Below, one piece after another: positions 5,373 through 9,970 of a stretch of 9,970 bases of DNA (its first letter is position 1; each line of letters starts with the position of its first letter). The position numbers were made by a program, and so were the translations under genes. Below the pieces are notes generated by a model. It saw only the letters and a list, made by a program, of their open reading frames with translations, searched no databases and was not told where the DNA came from. Source of the stretch: an uncultured Eubacterium sp. (GTDB lineage Bacteria > Bacillota > Clostridia > Lachnospirales > Lachnospiraceae); assembly GCA_934358495.1 (NCBI GenBank), contig CAKRKO010000089.1:1-9970 (forward strand), given 5' to 3'.

Positions 5373-6728
5373 TTAAAAAGGAAACTTGAAATTTCCAAAT
5401 TTACCGCCACGTTTACCTTTGCCCATCATACCGGGCATCTGTTTCATCATCTTGCGAGCCTGCTCAAATTGCTTTACCAGACGGTTTACTTCGCTGATAT
5501 CCACACCGGCACCTGCCGCAATTCGACGTTTTCTGCTTGGATTGATCAGATTTGGATCTCCACGCTCCGCCGGAGTCATAGAATAAATGATTGCTTCAAT
5601 ACGCGCCATCTTCTTCTCATCCATCGCATCTTCAATCTGCTTCATCTGTGCGCCGCCAATTCCCGGCATCATACTCAGGACATTCGCAAAACCGCCCATC
5701 TTCTTCATCTGACTCATAGAATCCAGATAGTCATTGAATGTGAATTCTGCTTTTCGGAAACGTTTTTCCATCTCTGCAGCTTTCTCATCATCCATCTCTG
5801 CCTGCGCCTTCTCGATCAGAGTAAGCACATCACCCATTCCAAGGATTCGGGAAGCCATTCGTTCCGGGTAAAACTGTTCCAGGTCAGAAAGCTTTTCTCC
5901 CATACCAGCATACAGAATCGGTTTGCCGGTTACCGCACGGATAGAAAGCGCGGCACCACCTCTGGTATCGCCATCTAATTTCGTGAGGATCACTCCATCA
6001 ATTCCGATTTTCTCATCAAAGGTGCTTGCTACATTGACTGCATCCTGACCAGTCATGGCATCTACTACCAGAACCGTCTGCGCTACATCCACATTTTCTT
6101 TAATCTCAATCAGCTCATCCATCATATCTTCATCTACATGAAGACGGCCAGCCGTATCGAGAATGACAACATTATTACCGTTTTTTGCTGCATGCTCTAC
6201 CGCTGCTTTTGCAATATTGACCGGTTTATGTCCGTCGCCCATGGTAAATACTTCCACGCCCTGTTTCTCACCGTTAACCTGTAACTGCTGGATCGCAGCC
6301 GGACGATAAACGTCGCAGGCAACCAGAAGTGGTTTCTTTCCTTTGAGTTTGAATTTTCCTGCAAGTTTTGCAGTCGTTGTCGTTTTACCGGCACCTTGCA
6401 AACCAACCATCATAATGATCGTCGTTGCCTGTCCCGGACGAAGTTTTAACTCTGTTGTCTCGGAACCCATCATTTTGATCATCTCTTCGTTTACGATCTT
6501 AATGACCATCTGTCCCGGATTCAGACCATTCATTACGTCTGCACCAATTGCACGTTCCTGTACAGATTTTACAAACTGCTTCACCACTTTAAAGTTTACA
6601 TCTGCTTCCAGCAACGCCATCTTAACTTCCTTCAGAGCAGCTTTCACATCTGCCTCTGTCAGCCGGCCCTTGCTGCGCAGGTTTTTAAATACATTTTGCA
6701 GTTTTTCGGATAAGCTGTCAAATGCCAT
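5373..6728 (-). CDS. ffh: Signal recognition particle protein Ffh
   Basis: Ffh is the GTPase and signal-sequence-binding subunit of the signal recognition particle. With the 4.5S-type RNA and the receptor FtsY it delivers nascent proteins to the Sec machinery. The 451 residues contain the N domain (1-95), the G domain with P-loop GLQGAGKTT (109-117), CDVYRPAA (138-145), DTAGR (191-195) and TKLDGD (249-254), and the methionine-rich M domain (from about 300). The M domain has the RNA-binding SRKRRIAAGAG segment (398-408) and a Met/Gly/Lys-rich tail. The start lies two bases after the ylxM stop, with GGAGG inside the end of ylxM, indicating coupled translation. Length and motifs are normal. Confidence 0.98.
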   Translation of the reverse strand: MAFDSLSEKLQNVFKNLRSKGRLTEADVKAALKEVKMALLEADVNFKVVKQFVKSVQERAIGADVMNGLNPGQMVIKIVNEEMIKMMGSETTELKLRPGQATTIIMMVGLQGAGKTTTTAKLAGKFKLKGKKPLLVACDVYRPAAIQQLQVNGEKQGVEVFTMGDGHKPVNIAKAAVEHAAKNGNNVVILDTAGRLHVDEDMMDELIEIKENVDVAQTVLVVDAMTGQDAVNVASTFDEKIGIDGVILTKLDGDTRGGAALSIRAVTGKPILYAGMGEKLSDLEQFYPERMASRILGMGDVLTLIEKAQAEMDDEKAAEMEKRFRKAEFTFNDYLDSMSQMKKMGGFANVLSMMPGIGGAQMKQIEDAMDEKKMARIEAIIYSMTPAERGDPNLINPSRKRRIAAGAGVDISEVNRLVKQFEQARKMMKQMPGMMGKGKRGGKFGNFKFPF

Positions 6729-6730
6729 AC

Positions 6731-7075
6731 TTATAATTCCTCCAAAATCCGTCCGGAAATCTGATTGATTTCCTCCATTGTCTGTGCAATACAGTCCTTG
6801 TTATAATGAAGTGACAGATCACGAATCTTTGAAACATCTTCTTTTGTCTTCCAGAACCGTTCTACCAGATGAAGTTTTTCTTCATATCCGGCAAGGATCT
6901 TATCACATCGCTTCACCAGATCATGTACACCCTGACGGCTGATCCCGAGTTCCTCGGCAATCTCACTCAATGACATATCATTCAGTACAACATCTTCATA
7001 TACACGTTTCTGATGCTCTGTGAGCAATTCTCCATAAAAATCATACAAAAAGACCTGACGTCCAATTTTCTCCAT
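6731..7075 (-). CDS. ylxM: YlxM/p13-family helix-turn-helix protein
   Basis: This 114-residue protein of the UPF0122 (YlxM/p13) family is almost always encoded upstream of ffh and thought to act with the SRP, though its mode of action is unsettled. A sigma-70-region-4-like helix-turn-helix is visible at about 34-57 (SLSEIAEELGISRQGVHDLVKR), preceded by LLTEHQKRVYEDVVLND, which is typical of the family. A GTG at 7084 is in frame, but the ATG at 7075 is preferred. AAGGTG lies six bases before it, and the upstream promoter would start transcription at about 7085, leaving no room for a ribosome binding site for the GTG. It is the first gene of the operon. Confidence 0.92.
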   Translation of the reverse strand: MEKIGRQVFLYDFYGELLTEHQKRVYEDVVLNDMSLSEIAEELGISRQGVHDLVKRCDKILAGYEEKLHLVERFWKTKEDVSKIRDLSLHYNKDCIAQTMEEINQISGRILEEL

Positions 7076-7091
7076 GTCAATCACCTTTGCT

Positions 7092-7120
7092 AGATTATCA
7101 CAGTTGTTTTACCCTGTCAA
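7092..7120 (-). promoter_or_regulatory. Promoter of the ylxM-ffh-rpsP operon
   Basis: On the minus strand a consensus TTGACA (7115-7120) is followed by a 17-base spacer and TAATCT (7092-7097), with TG one base before the -10. The expected start near 7085 is only about ten bases before the ylxM ATG, so the leader would consist of little more than the ribosome binding site. Confidence 0.85.
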
Positions 7121-7180
7121 GTATTTTTTCTTTACACTTATACGTTTTTTCTTTTTTCCGCTTCTTTCTATAGGAAAACT

Positions 7181-7234
7181 GAAAAAAAAACAATTTTTTT
7201 CTTGACTTTAGTGTGGTAAATTGATAACATGTTA
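7181..7234 (+). promoter_or_regulatory. Promoter of the amino acid ABC transporter genes, with UP-like A/T tract
   Basis: TTGACT (7202-7207), a 17-base spacer and TAACAT (7225-7230), with TG one base upstream of the -10, form a strong sigma-A-type promoter. Just upstream, 7181-7201 is an A-tract then T-tract palindrome (GAAAAAAA/TTTTTTTC) resembling an UP element. The -10 lies inside a perfect 10-bp palindrome, TAACATGTTA (7225-7234), which could be an operator. The expected transcript start near 7237 leaves a leader of about 38 bases with GAGGAG before the ATG at 7275. Confidence 0.8.
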
Positions 7235-7274
7235 GCATATTCAAACAAAGAATTACCAGAGGAGAGAAAAAAAG

Positions 7275-8117
7275 ATGAAAAAGAAATTATTGGCATTCGT
7301 TCTTGCTGCAGGTATGGTTGCTTCCATGGCTGCATGCGGAAATACAAACAGCAACGGATCTGCTTCCGTAGATAACAAAGATGCTTCTGCCACAGCGGAA
7401 AACCCAGACAGTGATCTGGCTTATGTCAAAGACAAAGGTACTTTAGTAGTAGGTATCACAGACTTTGAGCCAATGGATTATCAGGATGAAAATGGAAACT
7501 GGATTGGATTTGACGCTGATCTCGCATCTGCTTTTGCAGAAAGCCTTGGTGTTGATGTTGAATTTGTAGAAATTGACTGGGATAACAAGATCCTTGAGTT
7601 AGACGGTAAAACAATCGACTGTGTATGGAACGGCATGACATTAACGGATGAAGTGACAAGTTCCATGTCCTGCACAAACGCTTACTGCAACAATGCACAG
7701 GTAGTCGTGGTTCCTTCCAGTGAGGCAGATAAATATCAGGATACAGACAGTTTAAAAGATCTGACATTTGCAGTTGAGTCCGGAAGTGCCGGTGAAGCGC
7801 AGGCTAAGGAACTTGGTTTAAACTACACAGCTGTTACTGCTCAGTCTGATGCATTAATGGAAGTTGCCGCAGGAACTTCTGATGCTGCTATCATCGATTC
7901 TCTGATGGCAGGTGCAATGGTTGGTGAAGGCACAGGTTACGCAAACCTGACATACACCATCGGCTTAAATGATGAGGAATACGGTGTTGGTTTCAGAAAA
8001 GGTTCTGACCTGACAGAAGAATTAAACAACTTCTTCAAATCCAGCTATGCTGACGGTTCCATGGAGCAGATTGCTGAGAAATATGGTGTACAGGCTGCAG
8101 TTGTTGAGCAGAAATAA
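7275..8117 (+). CDS. Amino acid ABC transporter substrate-binding lipoprotein
   Basis: This 280-residue family-3 (SBP_bac_3) binding protein captures an amino acid or similar small solute outside the membrane and hands it to the permease. A lipoprotein signal peptide (MKKKLLAFVLAAG...) ends in a SMAAC lipobox with Cys21 as lipid anchor, followed by a Ser/Asn/Ala-rich linker. The mature domain shows LVVGITDFEPMDY (57-69), NWIGFDADLA (75-84), WNGMTLT (118-124) and second-lobe Asp208 in SDAAIIDSLMAG. The arginine that usually follows the GMTxT motif and binds the substrate carboxylate is replaced by Val127 (DEVTSSM). Cys116, Cys133 and Cys138 are unusual for an exported protein. The substrate cannot be named. 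GAGGAG precedes the ATG. It is the first gene of the importer unit. Confidence 0.93.
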   Translation: MKKKLLAFVLAAGMVASMAACGNTNSNGSASVDNKDASATAENPDSDLAYVKDKGTLVVGITDFEPMDYQDENGNWIGFDADLASAFAESLGVDVEFVEIDWDNKILELDGKTIDCVWNGMTLTDEVTSSMSCTNAYCNNAQVVVVPSSEADKYQDTDSLKDLTFAVESGSAGEAQAKELGLNYTAVTAQSDALMEVAAGTSDAAIIDSLMAGAMVGEGTGYANLTYTIGLNDEEYGVGFRKGSDLTEELNNFFKSSYADGSMEQIAEKYGVQAAVVEQK

Positions 8118-8268
8118 TCCTGTTATAACCAAGTGGATATTCGCGATCCGCTTATGCTACTTATCCACAACCAAATAAGCACTATGTAGTTTTATTTGGT
8201 TCCATACTTGTTTTGTTGAGAAATTTTTATTTATTGAGATTTGTAAAATTAATAGTGATTTTTAATTA
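8118..8268 (+). repeat. Two consecutive hairpins after the binding-protein gene
   Basis: GTGGATA (8133-8139) pairs with TATCCAC (8162-8168) across a 22-base loop that can also form GGAT/ATCC. Immediately after, AACCAAATAA (8169-8178) pairs perfectly with TTATTTGGTT (8192-8201) around 13 bases. Neither stem has a proper T-run. Such structures at the end of a binding-protein gene often protect the 3' end of the abundant upstream mRNA; that role is inference. The rest, to 8268, is AT-rich with no gene. Confidence 0.55.
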
Positions 8269-8272
8269 AAGA

Positions 8273-8297
8273 CAGAGAGCGGAGTTTCCGCTCTTTG
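8273..8297 (+). terminator. Hairpin, probable leaky terminator within the ABC operon
   Basis: CAGAGAGCGGA (8273-8283) pairs with TCCGCTCTTTG (8287-8297) around GTT, an 11-bp stem with one G-T pair. The T-run is short (TTT in the stem, then TTG), so termination should be incomplete. Incomplete termination would let the binding protein exceed the permease and ATPase. Little T-rich sequence follows on the opposite strand either. Confidence 0.6.
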
Positions 8298-8312
8298 TTG
8301 CGCATAAAACTA

Positions 8313-8377
8313 TACAGTTCACACGTTTCTCATTCAGGCATGAACATTACCTGAGTACACATAATGCATGAACTGTA
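8313..8377 (+). promoter_or_regulatory. Structured leader before the permease gene
   Basis: TACAGTTCA (8313-8321) and TGAACTGTA (8369-8377) form a perfect 9-bp long-range stem. It encloses TCAGG/CCTGA (8334-8338 with 8350-8354). GCATGAAC occurs twice (8338-8345 and 8366-8373), so GTTCA at 8317-8321 could pair with either copy, giving two alternative folds. The element ends about 30 bases before the permease start. I do not recognise a riboswitch family in it. Confidence 0.4.
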
Positions 8378-8408
8378 ATAAAAATACTTAGAGAAAGCAG
8401 GAACTATC

Positions 8409-9092
8409 ATGGATTTTTCACAGCAGCTGCCGATTGTCATTCATTCTTTAAACATCGGCTTTTTACAGACACTAAGACTTTTTGCGATCACCCTGATCGG
8501 CGCATGCCCCCTCGGTCTTGCAATCTGTTTCGGTTCCATGTCCCGTATCAAACCAATCAGTGCTTTTTTCAAACTTCTGATCTGGGTTGTTCGCGGTACC
8601 CCTCTGATGATCCAATTACTGATCATCTACTTTTTCCCGGGACTGGTATTACATAACCCAATCTGGGGTGGTGGCGAAACCGGCCGTTTCCTCGCGGCAT
8701 CCGTATCTTTCATTCTGAACTACGCATGCTACTTCTCTGAAATCTACCGCGGCGGTATTCAGAGTGTACCGGTAGGGCAGGAAGAAGCCGGACTGGTTCT
8801 TGGTATGACAAAATCCCAGATTTTCTTCCGGGTAAAATTATTACAGATGGTAAAAAGAATCATCCCGCCAATGTCAAACGAAATCCTGACTCTGGTAAAA
8901 GATACTTCTCTCGCACGTATCATTGCACTACAGGAGATTATCTGGGCAGGACAGGCCTTTATGAAAGGATCTCAGGGTATTTCCGGTCAGATCTGGCCAC
9001 TGTTCTTCACAGCCATCTACTATCTCATTTTCAATGGTATTCTGACAGTAGTACTTGGAAAATTAGAAAAGAAACTGGATTATTTCAGATAA
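8409..9092 (+). CDS. Amino acid ABC transporter permease
   Basis: This is the membrane subunit of a polar amino acid importer (HisM/GlnP type), expected to work as a dimer. The 227 residues have hydrophobic segments at about 18-42, 55-80, 94-112, 150-175 and 195-217, the usual five-helix pattern. RGTPLMIQL (62-70) is the family motif. EIYRGGIQSVPVGQEEAGLVLGM (111-133) contains the EAA loop that couples to the ATPase. The ribosome binding site is weak (AGGA seven bases before the ATG), unlike its neighbours, and the gene follows a structured 291-base gap. Both suggest lower expression than the binding protein. It ends 15 bases before the ATPase gene. Confidence 0.94.
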   Translation: MDFSQQLPIVIHSLNIGFLQTLRLFAITLIGACPLGLAICFGSMSRIKPISAFFKLLIWVVRGTPLMIQLLIIYFFPGLVLHNPIWGGGETGRFLAASVSFILNYACYFSEIYRGGIQSVPVGQEEAGLVLGMTKSQIFFRVKLLQMVKRIIPPMSNEILTLVKDTSLARIIALQEIIWAGQAFMKGSQGISGQIWPLFFTAIYYLIFNGILTVVLGKLEKKLDYFR

Positions 9093-9107
9093 AAGGAGAA
9101 ACTGATC

Positions 9108-9896
9108 ATGAAAATTTTAGAAGCAGAACATATATGCAAATCCTTTGGGCAGACCGAAGTACTGAAAGATATCAGCTTTTCTCTGGAAGAAAGCCAGGTA
9201 CTTTCTATTATCGGTTCTTCCGGAAGTGGAAAAACCACGCTCCTGCGCTGTCTGAACTTTTTGGAACACCCGGACAAAGGTATTATCCGTGTCAAAGATA
9301 AAACCGTTTTTGATGCAGCAAATCCAACCACAATGCAGGATGCGGAAATCCGTAAAAACCGTCTGCATTTCGGTCTTGTTTTTCAGTCATTTAATCTCTT
9401 TCCTCAATATACAGCGCTGAAAAACGTTATGCTGGCAAAGGAATTGCTTGCAAAAGAACGTCCGGATTACAAAGCACACAAAAAAGAAATCCATGACGAA
9501 ATCGAAGCACAGGCAGTCGGTCTGTTAAAACAGATGGGACTTTCCGAACGGATCAATAACTACCCGCATCAGCTGTCCGGTGGACAGTGTCAGCGTGTGG
9601 CCATTGCCCGTGCACTGGCGATGCAGCCGGATATTTTATGCTTTGATGAGCCGACTTCAGCTCTTGATCCAGAGCTGACCGGAGAAGTATTGAAAGTTAT
9701 CAAAGAGCTGGCAGAAACCAAAACGACCATGGTAATTGTAACACATGAGATGGCATTTGCCCGGGATGTGGCTGATCAGGTCATTTTCATGGATGATGGT
9801 TATATTCTGGAACAGGGAGATCCTTATCAGGTATTTGAACATCCGAAAGAAGAAAGAACACGACAGTTTCTCTCCCGCTTCCACGAAAACGACTAA
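9108..9896 (+). CDS. Amino acid ABC transporter ATP-binding protein
   Basis: This ATPase subunit (GlnQ/HisP type) powers the importer from the cytoplasmic face. The 262 residues show Walker A GSSGSGKTT (36-44), the Q-loop Gln93 in VFQSFNLFPQ, signature LSGGQ (156-160), Walker B ILCFDEP (176-182) and the switch His213 in VTHEM, with the D-loop SALDPE. It is some 15-20 residues longer than the usual 240-245, because of an Arg/Lys/Glu-rich insert in the helical region (about 113-137). The residue after LSGGQ is Cys161 where Gln is usual. AAGGAG lies nine bases before the ATG. It is the last gene of the unit, and all catalytic motifs are intact. Confidence 0.96.
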   Translation: MKILEAEHICKSFGQTEVLKDISFSLEESQVLSIIGSSGSGKTTLLRCLNFLEHPDKGIIRVKDKTVFDAANPTTMQDAEIRKNRLHFGLVFQSFNLFPQYTALKNVMLAKELLAKERPDYKAHKKEIHDEIEAQAVGLLKQMGLSERINNYPHQLSGGQCQRVAIARALAMQPDILCFDEPTSALDPELTGEVLKVIKELAETKTTMVIVTHEMAFARDVADQVIFMDDGYILEQGDPYQVFEHPKEERTRQFLSRFHEND

Positions 9897-9970
9897 TTCT
9901 TGTTTAGGGTAATTTGGAACAAGCAGAAACGAACTCCAACAAGAACCTGAAAAATTTTCTGTGACCACTG
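9897..9970 (+). other. Region after the ATPase gene, no clear terminator
   Basis: TTCTTGTT (9897-9904) is complementary to AACAAGAA (9938-9945), and AACAAG also occurs at 9918-9923, so two alternative stems are possible. No T-run follows. The end of the transcription unit is probably beyond the window. No gene start is visible. Confidence 0.4.

Noticed and set aside
5469..5978. 169-codon open frame on the plus strand antisense to ffh
   Set aside because: It is a shadow of the conserved M-domain coding sequence, with no family likeness.
7457..7767. Open frames on the minus strand inside the binding-protein gene
   Set aside because: They lie within a clear lipoprotein gene, have no start signals and read as low-complexity sequence.
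8118..8408. T-box or known amino acid riboswitch in the ABC operon gap
   Set aside because: No AGGGUGGNACCGCG-like T-box sequence and no recognisable lysine, glycine or glutamine aptamer core was seen.
9897..9945. Intrinsic terminator after the ATPase gene
   Set aside because: The 8-bp stem has a 33-base loop, is AT-rich and is not followed by a T-run.

Overview
The window looks like chromosomal core DNA from a low-to-moderate GC Firmicute of the class Clostridia, most probably a gut Lachnospiraceae. The clues are the gene order ylxM-ffh-rpsP-khpA-rimM-trmD-rplS-lepB-rbgA-rnhB-yraN, the AGGAGG-type ribosome binding sites, the Firmicute-type promoters with extended -10 elements, and the style of the amino-acid-binding lipoprotein. 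The genus assignment is inference; no rRNA or other marker is present.

Positions 1-7075 are coded on the minus strand and read right to left. A near-consensus promoter (7092-7120) starts the operon. YlxM and Ffh (signal recognition particle) come first, then ribosomal protein S16, the RNA-binding KH protein KhpA, the 16S maturation factor RimM, the tRNA m1G37 methyltransferase TrmD and ribosomal protein L19. A strong intrinsic terminator (2913-2950) follows rplS. A second unit with its own likely promoter encodes signal peptidase I (LepB), the 50S assembly GTPase RbgA, RNase HII and the YraN nuclease-fold protein. The theme is ribosome and tRNA maturation plus protein export.

Positions 7202-9896 are coded on the plus strand from a divergent promoter. 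They form a three-gene polar amino acid ABC importer: binding lipoprotein, membrane permease and ATPase. A 291-base gap between the binding-protein and permease genes holds no gene but several inverted repeats, including a probable leaky terminator and a structured region just before the permease start.

No phage, CRISPR, tRNA, rRNA or complete insertion sequence is visible, and I see no wholly new multi-gene system. The points most worth a second look are: (a) two 47-bp copies of a hairpin repeat bracketing yraN; (b) a terminator inside the operon before rimM that overlaps a second hairpin covering the rimM ribosome binding site; (c) the structured gap inside the ABC operon; (d) a binding protein lacking the family's substrate-binding arginine; and (e) Glu in place of the catalytic Asp in TrmD.
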